Of a DNA stretch of 64,000 bases, positions 26,905 through 40,378 are shown in pieces (the stretch's first letter is position 1; each line of letters starts with the position of its first letter). The notes under the pieces are model-generated. The model saw nothing but the letters and a program-made list of their open reading frames with translations. It was not told the DNA's origin and searched no databases. Position numbers and translations under genes: made by a program. The stretch is from Brugia malayi (lineage: Eukaryota > Nematoda > Chromadorea > Rhabditida > Onchocercidae): contig NW_025062479.1 in assembly GCF_000002995.4 (NCBI RefSeq), positions 20,022,721 to 20,086,720 on the forward strand, given 5' to 3'.

Positions 26905-27280
26905 TGATACTGATGATGATAATGACTGTGATGATGCTGGAGATGTTAAGGGTGATAATAATGATGATGATGAGATGAAGATAATGGTAATGATGTAAAA
27001 ATTTGTTGGTATGGTATCGATGGTGACAATGAATGTGGTAATATTAACAGCAGTCATAGCAATAATGATAATGGTTATGATAACAATGATAAAGGTGGAG
27101 ATAGCGATAGTGACGGTAATGATGATAATGACGATAGCAATGATGATAATAGAGGTAGCAATGATAATAACAGCGGTGGCAATGATAATAATAGCGGTAG
27201 CAATGATAATAATAGCGGTAACAATGATAATAATAGAGGTAACAATGATAACGACTGCAATAATCACAACCGTAATGAAT
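26905..27280. repeat. GATAAT-rich tract containing a clean 21-bp tandem array (27136-27261)
   Basis: The core is five units of the type AGCAATGATAATAATAGCGG(T) plus a partial sixth, each differing by 0-3 bases. Flanks decay into GATGATAAT repetition. The 21-bp period keeps all frames open on both strands for about 100 codons; the resulting Ile/Ala/Met or Tyr/His/Cys repeats are by-products, not genes. Confidence 0.9.
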
Positions 27281-27396
27281 AATGAAGGTCACCCATTTCA
27301 AATGTCTCAATTACTATGACGAATATTACATCTTACCTCAATGATTGTGCAATTCCTGATTTCAGGCAATTTTACAACAGATTTTTTAATCTGACT

Positions 27397-27414
27397 TCTC
27401 TCTCTCTCTCTCTC
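27397..27414. repeat. (CT)n microsatellite
   Basis: Uninterrupted CT dinucleotides. Confidence 0.85.
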
Positions 27415-28766
27415 ATTTTTCATTCAAGGTTATTTCTGCAAGTAACCGCTACTTCTCAATAATTTGTTGAGAATTTTTTTTTTTTCAAAATGACTTTTAT
27501 TTTTTGCTATACTTTCAAACAAAAAAAAGGAAAGATTTCTTAAATAATTAACATTCATCGGAAAGCTCAATATCATAAGATTAGCATTATCATCAATTGT
27601 TATCACTATCGTTTTCCAAATCACTATTTTGTTCAGAAACAGTTTTTTTATCCTCAGATTATTTGGAGTTTATAGGAAAGAAATATCGTCAAACAGTTGA
27701 AGCAAATGTTTTTTTTTGCACAAAAAAAAGCAATAAAAAACTTTTGAAGTAAAGTTAATAAAGATTTCATAATTTTGTTTTCCTGAAACTTTATTAAAGC
27801 ATTTTTTTTTGATAATGCAGTGTAAATTTGATTTATCCTTATGTATTTATAAGGAAAAGATATAAAATTTATTTCTTTAGAGATTTTTGAGATGTATCAA
27901 TCATTTTTAAGCTAAAACTTTGTAATAACAATGAAAAATTATTGTTGAAATTAAATGACAATCCGTTATTGCTATCTTTTTTATGATTATGAAACTATTG
28001 TTTTAGTGCCAATGGTATAATTTGCTGATAATAATTAATTATCACGTGCATTAATTAGGAACATTTTTTTGCACTTTCTTTCGTTCTGAATTTATTCATC
28101 TGTATTGTGAGGTAGTTAGTTCGATTATTCGTGGTACTCGTGTTATCATCTTATTTACTCCGTATCACTTATCATACTTAAATTCTTATCTTGTGATAAA
28201 ACCGAATATTATTAGCAACTTTATGCATAATGTTTTCAACCATTGATTACTTATAAAGTCAGTTGAAGTTTGAAGAAATTGCAAATTTGCTTAAATAATA
28301 GCAACGTACAACTTTAACCAGTGATAGATTCAGAAAATAAAAAAACAAGTTAAATTATAGAGTAATATAAGTTAAACAATCAAACCTTAATTAAAAGACT
28401 ATAATTTTTAGACTAATAATAAATAGCAGAAAAAATAAAAATAGTGATATCATATGAATCTAAAATAAGTTTTATGTTATAATACATTGAAATAACCCTG
28501 AAATAGTCATAAAAGAAACCGTTGGATACGATCGAGCCTTTCTTTCAATTGTTACATTGAAATTTTAATAAAAATAAGAAATTAAAAAAGTTATTTATTA
28601 AAGTTTGCGACAAATATCTTCTAAAGTAATTTAAAAAATTAAGAAAAATAACTCTGCAGTTTTGCATATTTCATCACAACTATTAATATATCACTCTATT
28701 AATTCTGTTCCATATTTGAAAAAAAAAAAAGAAAAAAACAAAACAAAACAAAAGAAAAAAACTATG

Positions 28767-28831
28767 CATCACGTCATGATACCATGCCATGATACCACGT
28801 CATGACACCACGTCATGATACCGCGTCATGA
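28767..28831. repeat. Five-unit 13-bp tandem array with TGACGTG cores
   Basis: Units in order on the plus strand: CATCACGTCATGA, TACCATGCCATGA, TACCACGTCATGA, CACCACGTCATGA, TACCGCGTCATGA. On the minus strand units 1, 3 and 4 carry TGACGTG, and units 3 and 4 carry TGACGTGG, the core bound by XBP1/ATF6-type bZIP factors in animals. A regulatory role is inference only. Confidence 0.9.
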
Positions 28832-29744
28832 TAGCTTCCAGTACCACGTATGGTAGATTTTTATATTACCTCATGAAAACCTTCAATTGCAGATCATAAA
28901 TTTCGCATTTGATATTTTGTAACTTTTACTTCGTAATTACTTTAATATTTATTTAACAAATTTGAATCATAAAATTTTAAAATATTTGAAAAAAAAAATT
29001 ATTTATATTACCGTTCCATTCACTTCTTGTCTCCTTTTCCCCTTTCTCTCTCTCTGTCATCTTTGACGTTAACGTTGGTTATATCATCTAATCACTGATA
29101 AAAATGAAAAAAAGGAATGAATAAACATAATTGCATTATCATTTGCATAGAGGTTTACTTAAACATTCCTTAACATTAATTTGTAATCAATGAAATAAAC
29201 AAAAAATTTAATTGCTTTTTTCCTATGCCCACAGTAACTAGAAGATAAGTTGGTGGGTAAGTGCGATAAGTCACCTAAATTTTCTCATTTGATCAGCAAT
29301 TTTCATCTTTCAATTAAATTAAAATCACGCATGCACGCACGCACAGACATACATATATACATTCAATTACTGTTCATTTGTAATTTCCATATCTTTACCG
29401 ACAAATTTTACATAAATAATTCAATTTGGTTATTTTCATCTCTTTGTTTCCATTTCTTCTCTTTTTCTTTCTATCTCTCCCTTTCTCGATCTCCTTTCCC
29501 TTTTTTCCCACTTTTCTTTTTTTGTTTGTTTGTTTATTGTCTCGTAATTGATTTTATTTTATTTTTTTCTATCATATTATTTGCTCTCTTTAGCCTTTTT
29601 TATTTCTTATTTCATTCAATTTTTTACCATTTCAAATATTAATGTTAATTAGAAACTGACATTTTCTTCAATCTTATTTATAAATCAAATTAAACATCAA
29701 TTTTTCTTTTTACTTTTTTTCACAGGGAAACAAAGTTATGCCGA

Positions 29745-30056
29745 AAAAAATAGCCGGTGAAAATTTCGTTAACCCTTTGAGATATGACCGATGGAAATTT
29801 TGTTGATCCTATGAGATGGAAGTGAAAATTTTATTGACCTTTTGAAATTTTTGTTTTTTTCGAGATATAACAGTGAAAATTTCATTAACTCTCTCAAATA
29901 ATGATAGCTTGCGGGATCTGCTGAGAAAAATTTCACTAATCTTTGAGAGTAGATTGCGGGGTCTGATAACAAAATCTTTACTAATCCTCTGAGATAATAA
30001 TAGATCACAGGACGTCCAACAATAATTTTACTAATTTCCTGAGATAATAATGCATC
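29745..30056. repeat. Degenerate tandem repeat, unit about 45-60 bp
   Basis: Repeated pattern of AAAATTTCACTAATC followed by CTCTGAGATAATAATAG and a G-rich ATTGCGGGATCTG. Recognisable starts near 29757, 29812, 29873, 29925, 29968 and 30025. On the minus strand the same segment stays open for 79 codons with recurring LVKF..DPA blocks, an effect of the repeat period. Confidence 0.75.
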
Positions 30057-32670
30057 AGGGATTTTTTCAATAAAATTTCATCCGAATATTTATTCAAATG
30101 TTTTTTTGGTGGAGAAAAAAAAAGGAAAAAATAAACTAACCTTTGATAATAACATTATAAATGAATACATATATATACTACAATTTTTAAGTATATTTCA
30201 ATATTATCAGATGCAAAAAATAATATTTGATTATTATTATTATTTCTTCCTCCTTTTTCCAGAAAAAAGTTATAATAACAAATTTTAGTTTGTCAGTTCC
30301 TTCTCGATAATTTTTCTTATCACTTGTCATTACATTTATTTCCTTAACTCTATTAATAAATGAAACGAATGATTCAACAATATTGAGTAGTAAGGGATGT
30401 ATTTTAATAATTTGAATACTATAAAATGTAAAAGCAAAGTTAATTGGATAATCAACAGAATCAAATTATATATAATGCTGTGGAAGTAAGTTTTATGTTA
30501 TTAAATTTTAATGTGTCAATTCCTTCTTTGTAATCTTATCATTTATCACCACGTTTGCCGTTTTAAGCTTAATCTCTTCATTCATTCCAAATGACAAATT
30601 TAGTGATATTAGAACATAAATATTTTCTTTCATGGACATTTTGCTTTCAGTTTTCCGTAAATATTAAAAAATTTCTTCAAAAAATTTTTTATTTTTATTA
30701 GAAAAATTTATGAATCATTTCTCCTTTTCTTCCATCAGTCATCATTTTCGCACTTAATTGCTCATAAATTTCACTTCACTGAAACTTTGTTCCATTTTTA
30801 CAAATTTTTTTTTAGACTAATATGAAAAAGTTTTAATAATTTTATTCCATAATACCCTAATTTAATACTATAATGCCCTAATTTTACACTAATTAGTGAA
30901 TTAATTATATGCGAAATATAGAAAAATTTATTCATAAGGCATAACACAACATAAAATCCTCATTTATCCAAAGGTTACGGAAAAAAGAATTTTCAATTTT
31001 CATAATATTATTTCAATTTTTATTTCAATTATTAGTTGTGAAAAAAAGAAAAAGTATATTAAATTAAGCTTTTATGAAATTAACTAAAATGATATATGCA
31101 ATTGATTACTGACTCATTGAACCAATTCCGTTTGATCGAAATATTGATCAGATGTGATTTTATAATTGATTCCATTTCATTCACAACATTTTTCTCAGAA
31201 AAATCTTATGAATATTCTTAAAGAATTTAATATTAATTAGTTCAAAAATTGAATATTTCTGTGGAGTGCAAAAGGTTAGCTATGATAACAATGATAATAA
31301 TAGTGATAATTGACAAAAAATAGCAGTGGTCGGTGATAACAGTAATAAATAATAGCAATAATTAATAATGGTTTAATTGATAATAACAATAATAATGACA
31401 ATTAATGCGTTCTGTTATTATTTTTTTTATTCATTGCATTTATCATCTTTGTACTAATTTAATAATTTTAACAAATTTACTAATTTTATTATTTTCTTTT
31501 TCATTTTGATAAATTAATTCATGTTTTCTTACTGATATATTTACCTATTTACTTACTTACTTATTTACTTCTATATATGTAGAATGAACACTTACATTAT
31601 ATGCTAATTTTATTGTTTTGTTTGCTTATTTACTTGTTTTGTTCATACAAGAAAATGCATAATGTCACATTTTAACTCATTTAATTAGTTAACTAAAAAC
31701 TTGTTTTATTTTTTGGAAAGTAATTGTTGTTCTATTTATAGCTAAACATATTTATTACATGATAAAATGATTAATTAAAACGATAGCGCATGACTGTTTA
31801 TTTGATTTAATTGTAATACAAAATGATATCAAATAATTTTTTTGCATTATTGATATATTTAGATTAATTTGTATTATTTATATATAATTAGATTAATTAT
31901 GAAGATGGAAAGAGAAAATTAATGAATTGAAGAAGGAAAACAAAAGAGGAAAAGGAAGAAAGATATTAAGTTATCAAAATTTTTAAACATTTACATTTTC
32001 ATCTATAAATGAATAAAAACTTAAAAATAAAGTATATAAATGGAATAAATTTTAATTGATTGAAATGCATTTTACTTGAAAAAATTTTCAGTAGCAAAAA
32101 TAGATTTCCTTTTTGTGTAATTTGTTAAATTAACAATTCATTCAGTTTTGAAATAATTCATTTCCTGTTTTAATACAAATCATTGATAGATCTTCCTTGT
32201 ATATACTGAACAAATTTTTGTCGTAAGCAATTTTTAATTTCCAGTTTTATCAAAGAAATTATTTGAGTAAAATTTTTCCAACTAACAATTAGAAATGTTA
32301 TACTCATTTGTTTTGTTTTTTAATGTTTCATAGGACTTTTTAACTTAATATATTATAGGAGTAATCACTTAATATATTATAGCAGTAGCATTTTCATTAT
32401 TTGCCATTGTCGATAACAGTATTAGGCTTATTAAAAACGAAGCATTATCGCTGTTTTTATTATCAAAATTACTATTTATCATTATCATCATCATTACTTT
32501 CATTGTAATCATTATTAATTATCATCAATTATCATTACTGTTTTCACTGCTATCATTGTTGTTAGTTATTATTATCCTTCTTATTACTGTTATTAATTAT
32601 CATCATTATTGTTAGAATTAATTTTCTCACAATTAAAAAAGATTGCATTGCAATAACTCAAAAAGCAAAA
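30057..32670. other. Gene-poor stretch
   Basis: Poly(A/T) runs and GATAAT/ATTATC tracts at about 31270-31400 and 32440-32620. Nothing else supportable. Confidence 0.45.
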
Positions 32671-32754
32671 TTGATCAAATGATGGTGCAATTGTAGTATT
32701 TCACAAAATTCATTCGATGTTTCTCGAGAATACTCCCGGAAATCTCGGATGCAT
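32662..32754 (-). CDS. Candidate exon after a strong acceptor, frame undecided
   Basis: TTGTTTCTCCACAG precedes a G+C-richer stretch starting at 32754. Two frames are open over 25-31 codons: one contains FREYSRETSNEFCEILQ, the other SEISGSILEKHRMNFVKYY. With two candidate frames and no convincing donor this is only a flag. Confidence 0.18.
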
Positions 32755-32961
32755 CTGTGGAGAAACAACATAATTGCATTAATCTAATTTTTTGAAAAGC
32801 GAATGTTTTTTTAGTTTCTCGAGATTAAACTTTTATGCTTCATGTATAAAATGTAATATTGTTCGAATCTATTTGTTCATTTTATTTTTCCATCTTGTCC
32901 AAATATCCTCGGGGATTTTTCTCTCTGTATTTTCCACATTATCTTATGATATATGTCAATC

Positions 32962-32992
<31 letters not shown>

Positions 32993-34078
32993 AAAAAAAC
33001 AAACAATCTTTGTCATTCTTCACTCTTCCTCTTTTCTTTTGTTGCAAAAAAATGTTTGGAAATTTAGAATTAAAATTTTTTTTTTAATTTTATATTTTTT
33101 ATCTCAGTATTTTAATGTTTATTATCTACCATAAGATGGATTGAATTTAAGATTTTGAACTAGATACCGGTAAATTGCACATTTGAAAAAAAAGATGGAT
33201 GATGGACCCATTAGTGATTCAATGGAAGAAGCCTAATCAAGGAATTTGAACAAGTTAAACCTTAAATTAAAATATTGCTGTTTTTATGCTTCCAATTTTA
33301 TCATCCTTTTATTTTCATTTTTCATTAATGTTTTTCAATTTTTATTTTGAATTATTAATATTATTCCTGCTTAAAATTTTTCAAATAAACCATTCATGTT
33401 AATATGTCGAGTAAGAATTTTTAAAAACATATTTACGGTCTAAATTGCTTAAATCAAATAAAAAATTTCTCAACTAATGAACTAAAAGGAAAGATTAGTT
33501 AATAAGTTAACTACTTAATTAATGGGTTAATTAATCTTTCTTTTTTTTATGAAAAAAATTATTATGAAAGAAAAAAATGAAAAAAAAATGGAAGAAGAAA
33601 ATAAGCAAAAGAAATTGCAACTTTTATTTGCATAATTTATTTCATATTTTAAGTTAAAGATATTTACTTATTATTCAAATCTAAAATTTGTATAAAATTT
33701 TGGTTGTTGGAACTTCAAAAATAAAAATTTACCTGACATTTATCTTTCTAACACCTAACATTAGTAATAATCATGTCATGGCCGTCAATAATAAAATGAT
33801 TGACAAAATCATTTGTGTGATTTTAAAAATTGGGTCAAAATAAGATGAAAACATTTTACATACATTTTAATTGTCATGGCATCTTTATTTGCAGGCTTTT
33901 TTTTTAATTTTTTGTATTTATATATCGAAAAAAAAAAATTGAAATCAATTTTTAATAGCAAATTTTAATTTTTTGTTTATTTATTCATTTTTTTTTTCCA
34001 TTCATTCTATCTCATTTATCCCAGTGCGTTTTTTGTTTTTTTAAATCACTATCGCAAGAATAGTAATGTTTATTTCAG

Positions 34079-34092
34079 AAAACAATAATTAT
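34079..34092 (+). promoter_or_regulatory. Likely trans-splice acceptor and 14-base 5' UTR
   Basis: TTTATTTCAG (AG 34077-34078) is followed after 14 bases by the ATG at 34093, with no coding frame continuing upstream in that phase. It supports 34093 as the start of the unknown gene. Confidence 0.4.
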
Positions 34093-35294
34093 ATGTCTCA
34101 CAACGGTTCGTTATCGATTTTTTCATCAAAACAACCGGATTATTGCAGTTTAAGAATGAATGAAAATTCTATATCATATTATCATAATCAACAGGTGCTC
34201 ATTTGTTCATTTTTAAAACTTTTAATTTATCAAATTTCAATTTAAAATGCAAAAACGAAAACAAAACTTGTTTTTCTTTCTTTTTCTTCCGTTTCTTTCT
34301 CTTTCTATTTTGACTAATTAGCAAAGAGATTTTTTCTTTTTTTAGCTCAGTAATATTTATATTAATTTGCTTGACTAACATAAAAGAAAAGCGGAATAAA
34401 TGATGTTTTATATTTTGTCATTCATAAATTGCATTTAATGATTCAGTTGAGTGCTTTCATAATTTAATTAAATATTTTCTGTTTGTCCTTGGATTTTATA
34501 ATTATTTTGGAAATTAAAAATGAATTTATCTATTATGATTATTATTAATTCATTCACTTACTTCCTTTTCAGTAGCAAAGATAGAACTAAGATAATTAGT
34601 ACTAATTATCAAAAGAAAAAAGAGACAAAGGATATAATTCTTATGATAACATAAAGTTTATAGAGTTGAAGACGGGTAAACTAATACTGAAATATGTTTT
34701 AAACATTTTCTTTCGTTTCTCCAAATTAAATTTAATTGAGCTAAATATTAATCATTTATCAATTGAAATCAATATTGTAGTTTAATTCAGAATGATACTA
34801 ATACTTTTTTCTTAGTTCAATTAATTCATTCTTCGTGCTTGAAATTATTTTCGAATTAGTAATTCAAATTTGCCTCTAAATCATTGAATAATATTTTAGA
34901 AAGTAGAGCATATGGGTAAACATTTACGTCGATTTCGATTAGATGGTCGATTCCGATCATTTTGGAAATATTGTCAAGCTGATGCAGCTGTAACTTCATC
35001 ACAGTCCTATGCATATGCTAAAAATAGTTCGTAATTTTGATTTAGAAATTATAATTAACCGTTATTTTTATTAATTAGTTAATGAACATCACAGTAATTG
35101 AAATGAACGATAACCTTTTATATTTAAAGGTCAACGAAAAATGGCTTCACGTACAGCAGTAAGAAGTTATCCAACATACACAGAGAACTCGTTGGGGAAA
35201 TCAGTATTGGAATATTTGCGCACAGATAGCGTTCCAGTTCTAAACTTTAAACAGTCATTTTCAACGCTTCGACGATTTAAGCGACGAAATTTGG
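34093..35294 (+). CDS. Unknown basic protein, first three exons
   Basis: Exons 34093-34194 (34 codons, donor ACAG|GTGCTC), 34900-35026 (acceptor ATATTTTAG) and 35130-35294 (acceptor TATTTAAAG, donor TTGG|GTTAGT) join in phase and encode 132 residues. The N-terminus is Ser/Asn/Tyr-rich (MSHNGSLSIFSSKQPDY). The middle is very basic and aromatic (MGKHLRRFRLDGRFRSFWKY), and the end is basic (STLRRFKRRNL). No signal peptide, no membrane segment, no family recognised. The exon 2 donor is the weak point: phase requires GTTCGT at 35027 rather than the more canonical GTAATT four bases later. The next exon needs two leading bases; 44552-44646 fits, see that entry. Confidence 0.55.
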
Positions 35295-35299
35295 GTTAG

Positions 35300-35357
35300 T
35301 TTTTTTTTTTTTTTCGTTTCCATTATTGTTTTTTCTTTTTTTTTTTTTTAATTTTAA
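35300..35357. repeat. Poly(T) runs in the following intron
   Basis: Two runs of T just downstream of the exon 3 donor, separated by CGTTTCCATTATTG. Confidence 0.8.
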
Positions 35358-35570
35358 TGGAATTGAAACCAAGTAATCCATCAATTTTCAACTTTTCGGA
35401 AATAAAATTAACGTGAAAGGATTTGTTTAAAGTCATTATTGTCGAAAAATAATTTACAATTAATTTAGTTCAGATATCTGTCATTTAATGAGGCAATGTT
35501 GTGATTAATTATCGACAACAAATTGCTTTTTCATCGTGAAATTTAGCTATTTGAATTATGAAAATTGATA

Positions 35571-35945
35571 AATAATGATAATAATGACAATAATAATAAC
35601 AATTTTGATCATATTATTAGTAATGGTAATAATGTTGATGATAACAGCGACAATAAATTAAATAACAAGCATATTAAAAATAGATAAGTGCAATAATTAT
35701 TATTTCTAATAATAACGATAAGATAATAATAAAATTGATGAAAAAGGCTGCAATAATATTGACAAAAATGTTAGTAGCAATGTCAATAATGCCAATAATA
35801 GTAGTATAACAGCAATACTAATTATTAGTAATATTGATAGCGACAATAATGACGTTATTAATATTAATAATAACATTGTTAATGAAAGCATTGATGGTAT
35901 TAAATATCAATGTCAGTAATACCAATAATCGTAGTAATGATAGCC
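35571..35945. repeat. AAT/GAT-type degenerate simple-repeat tract
   Basis: About 370 bases of imperfect AATAATGAC/AATAACAAT repetition. On the minus strand it is open for about 60 codons as a Leu/Ile/Ser run, which I treat as non-coding. Confidence 0.75.
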
Positions 35946-38900
35946 TAATAATGGCAAAATGAAATTATAGTGATACTAAGAAAATATTCCATCAATTGCT
36001 GAGAAATATTCGTTCAAATAAATTTTTGTCCTAAATACGAAATAATTGGAGAAGTAATAATAATATGCGTAAAATTAATAGCATAAGTAATATGTAAAAG
36101 TAATAGTATAAAGTATTAATAATTTGAATTGTCCAATAACTAAAAATTACATTTTTAATGATTAAATGTTAACAAAAGCAATGTTAAATAAACAAATAAA
36201 TCGAAGCGAATAGGAAAATTATTTGCAATAAAATTTAATAATTCAAAAGAAAATTTATTTACATTATCTCATTGAAATATAGCATTCAGCTGTGTTAACA
36301 AACTGTTATTGCATTTGATGTATTGACAAACTGATTTCCAATTTCAAATATTTCAAATTTTCTTCAAAATCTCAAATTTTATAAGTTGTAATCTTTTGAT
36401 TCAAAATTTGTTTATCAATTTTTTATGTTTTGTAATTATTATAATATTACTTATTTACCATTAGTAATTCATTTTAATACTTGATTTTTTTTTCTTTTAA
36501 GCAGCAATAAATTTTTTCGCTTTGGAGGAGAAATAAATTTTGAGCTAATTAATTAATTATTGATTAGCTGAATTTTTTGTAATATACAGCAAATCATTTA
36601 TTTTAATTTATAATAGTTCACATTTTTGGAAATAGCAAAAGAAAATTAATGCTTCTTTTCTCATTAAGGAAAACAATATACATTTCTGCTGTAAACTTGA
36701 TAGATAGAAAAGAATTTAAATTTAACCCAATTAATTTCAATATTTTTTAACTGATTAGTTCACTTGTCCACTTTTTTTGGAATTTTTATCTATCAGACAT
36801 TTTTGATAAAAATTCATTCATTTGTTTTTAAATTAGTCGAAAAAATTTGTCCAATTTAGAAAATAGATTTCAAATTTTAAACTTTAATACTTTTTTTTTA
36901 TATGTATATGTAATTAAATAATAAAAACATATATATTCATTTGTTTATCACTTTTCGATTAAAATACTTTTTACTTTCACTCTAACTAAATACTGTAATT
37001 TTTTTTAGTTTTAAATGAAGTAAATTAATTTTAAAGAAGTATTCCGCCATATATAGATATATTATCATAGTTATTAATTACTAATAATTATTCATTATAC
37101 AGAAAAAACAAACCAAAGAAAAAGAAATCACTCAAATATACCATTTTAAATTGTTTTTTCTTAAAAGAAGTGCAAAAAATAAAAAAAAAAAAAAAATCGT
37201 CGATAGATAAAATAATAAAATAATGAAAAAGTTCAAGACAATTTAATATTTCAAATAAATACTAATGGAAGTATGCAATTAGTATAATTAACTTTTCTTT
37301 AACTTTCCACTTTAAGTTACATTATCTTTTGCTTATCTTACTAAGGGATTGTTGAAAAAAATTTCCAGCCAACTTAAAACTGAATTCATCTAGCGGATTA
37401 TTTCATTAAAATTGAATTCACCAAGGAAAAGGAAAAAACAAAAAACGCAAAAGATTCACAAATCGAAAAGTCGAAAATAGCCAAACTCAAATTTTATCCA
37501 TCGAAAAAAAAATTTTTTTTTTAAATTTATATTATTTTCAAATGTTTCTTTTTTCTCACTTTTTTAATAACATAACTTAAAAAGTTATTTTTTTTTTTGT
37601 CTTTTTGCAAATTACTGGAAAGTAAATGATTTCAGCAAAATCTTTGGTAATTAATAAAAATTTGCAATTTTTATGAACATGCAATAAAAAATTTACTGTT
37701 TTCGAAATCTTTTTAGATCCTATGTATTAACATATGAAAAATGAAAAAAAAAATTTTACCAAAATCTTTTTTTTTTTAATTTTTTAAAAATAATCAATTT
37801 GTTTTTTTGTTTTGCCATTGAAAATAACAAGTGTTATATTAATGAAATCAAATTACAAAACATTCAATTTTTTTAACCAAACATTTTGGCTAACAAATGG
37901 TATATGCATTTTATGCTTATTAATGAATTAATGAGCAAAAAAGCTCAAAACTATTACGCTTTTCTTTTCTTTTTATTTTTTTTTTCCCTTTAATAACTTA
38001 TTTGCTTCTTTTTCTTTCTCCATTTTTGTCTGTTTTTATCAATCAATGATAAATGTTTGCTTGTTTTTCTTGAAAGAAGAAGCTTTTTTGTCCTTTTTAG
38101 AAAGAAAAATAACAAAAAAGAAAGGAAGAAATGAAAAGTTTACTGATAATTCAAGAAAGGATGAAAAATTGGCCAAAGTTATAGGCTATTTTTTGTAACC
38201 TATAATTTTTGCCTAGATGTTTGTCGTCAAATTGCATTTCTTTACTCTTAGGCTGTTTTTTGCATTTGAAAATGATGTACAGTTAAAAAAAAATTGTTAT
38301 GAACGAATTATTTCAAATATACTTATTATATTTGTATATATTAATGACCTCATTTAGAGTGTGGCTGCAAAAAAGTTTTCATTTTAATTTCTATTTCAAT
38401 TATCTTTTAACCAAAATATTTTAACTGATAAGACAAATTTAATGCTTTAGCTATCATCATCAGTATCAGTTATCATTGTTGTTAGTACCTATCATTTTCA
38501 AATTTTGTTTCATTCAAGCATCGATTTCTATTGCTTTTTTCTAATTACATTCATGAATAAATTACATTCATGAATATATTTCTAATTACATTCATGAATA
38601 AATTAAATTAGTAAATAGTAATTTTAAAAATTTTCACAAAATAATTACAATTTTTATTATCTATGTAAAATATTACTGTTTATAATTACATCACCAAAAA
38701 GTATATGTGCACAAATTTAAAAAATAAGTATAATGTCAATATGAGACTTTATTCATTAATTTATTAAAATAAGAACTTAATCTTTTTCAAATGTAAGTGC
38801 AATTATTTTGGTTAGTAATTTTTATTCATAAATTTTGCCAATTATAATTTGATAATTGCATGTTACGCTTTTTCTTTAAACAAATAATACCAACCGTTTT

Positions 38901-39972
38901 GCAAACAATTTTATTATTAAATGTCAAATTCATTTATCGTAATTTTTTTCTTACTCAAATATTATTAATCTCTTTGAAAGTATTACTATTATTACTATTA
39001 ATACAATACTGCCATCAATTATAATAGTAAAGTAATGGATTAATGAAACAATCGATTAAAATTTTATCATTCTAAAGGAAAACAGCAATTCATTCTTGTT
39101 AAATTTTTTTCATTTTTTTTTTTCAAGAATCAAATATAATCAATTTAAAACGCTAAAATTTGAAAATTATGTAATCTTTTACCATCTAATCGTCTTTATC
39201 GCCATGGCAGCAAAGCTAAACTTTTTGTAAATTCCGTATTACATAAGCTTTTCTTATTTTTTTATCCATTTTTCTTTCAAGTATTTTATTAAAAACTTTT
39301 AAAATTTTCAAAAATAACCCATTAAAAATAATTTGAATTTGTTTAATTTTATCAAACTAAGTAACTTCCCGAAAAAAGAAAAGCTTCAAAGATTTCATTT
39401 CAATTTTTTGTTTTTATTTATACACTTTTGTTTTCCTTAGGATGTCATTATTAAAAAAAAAAAAAAAAAAAATTGTTTGTTTAGTTCTTTAATTGACATT
39501 TTTAATCATGTCACAATTTTTATTTTTTACATTAATCTTAACATTGTTATATACTCATTTTATTTTGCAACGTAAAAAGATGCGAACAATTGTGTATTAT
39601 TTTTTTTTTTTTGTGTGTAGTTGATATATTAGAATTTTTATTCAAAAATTCTTGTAAACATAGAATTTTTTGCTAAAATTTAAAAATTATTTTTTTTTTT
39701 TAAATGGATAGGAAAAAGAAAATTTTAAAAGTTAATAAATATTTTGAAGAAAAGAAATCAAAGAAGAAGAAAAAACTAAAGCAAATTTAAAAATGGAAAA
39801 AAGTTCTAGGAAATTGGTTAAAAGAATAAAATATTTTTGAAATGAATAAGAAAAAGAAGAAAGAAAGGAATACAAAGGGAAGGTTAAAGGTTAACTCGAG
39901 AAAGCTTTTTATCACTCATTTATTAGCAATAGCTATTGCTCTGTTCACATACCTATCACATATCAGAGACAG
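35946..39972. other. Gene-poor stretch, possibly intron
   Basis: If 44552-44646 is the last exon of the 34093 gene, all this is intron. Holds three copies of ATTACATTCATGAATA between 38551 and 38606 and many poly(T) runs. No convincing exon seen. Confidence 0.4.
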
Positions 39973-40152
39973 ATGTTCAATTCTGGTTGTAATAAGTTTG
40001 AGTGGGATCAGATGAAGAAGCAATTCCATTCTTTTTCCTTTTCATCTTCTCTTCTCTTCACAGTTGTTAATAGTGTAGTGTTATCCGGAATACTTAATCT
40101 ATTGAAATACTGCTTATCTCCGGAATTATTAGTGACAGGAATTATTTATTGA
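39973..40152 (+). CDS. Candidate open frame, 59 codons, unknown product
   Basis: CACATATCAG precedes AGACAG and an ATG at 39973. The frame runs to TGA (MFNSGCNKFEWDQMKKQ..., then a Ser/Phe stretch and a hydrophobic end). Composition around the ATG is G+C-richer than the neighbourhood. It is not phase-compatible with the 35294 donor, so it would be a separate gene. The second half overlaps CCGGAATA/CCGGAATT repetition, which weakens the case. Confidence 0.22.
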   Translation: MFNSGCNKFEWDQMKKQFHSFSFSSSLLFTVVNSVVLSGILNLLKYCLSPELLVTGIIY

Positions 40153-40349
40153 CAGGATTATGGTTGTTAAAAATTACTCGACGCATTACAAATTCCTATA
40201 GAAATTATTTGTTCGAAATTTTATCAAAAGATTATAATTGTTAGCAAATTATTTGAAATATTACAAGTTTCATAGGAATTGTATCAGGAATTGCTGAAAG
40301 ATAACGGCTTTTTTTTTTTTTTTAGAAACTGTCCAGAATACTTCAAACG

Positions 40350-40378
40350 TAATACGTTAAATTACTTTTAACGTATTA
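40350..40378. repeat. Inverted repeat, 12-bp arms, 5-base loop
   Basis: TAATACGTTAAA at 40350-40361 and its exact reverse complement at 40367-40378, loop TTACT. Flanked by related words GTCCAGAATA and GTCTGGAATA. No poly(T) follows, so I do not call it a terminator. Confidence 0.9.

Noticed and set aside
26896..27319. Several overlapping 60-120-codon frames
   Set aside because: All come from the GATAAT and 21-bp repeats; no frame shows non-repetitive protein sequence.
28767..28831. Short direct repeats resembling a CRISPR array
   Set aside because: Units are contiguous 13-mers with no spacers, in a eukaryotic genome.
40350..40378. Hairpin considered as a transcription terminator
   Set aside because: No T-run follows and intrinsic terminators are not expected in a nuclear genome; kept only as an inverted repeat.
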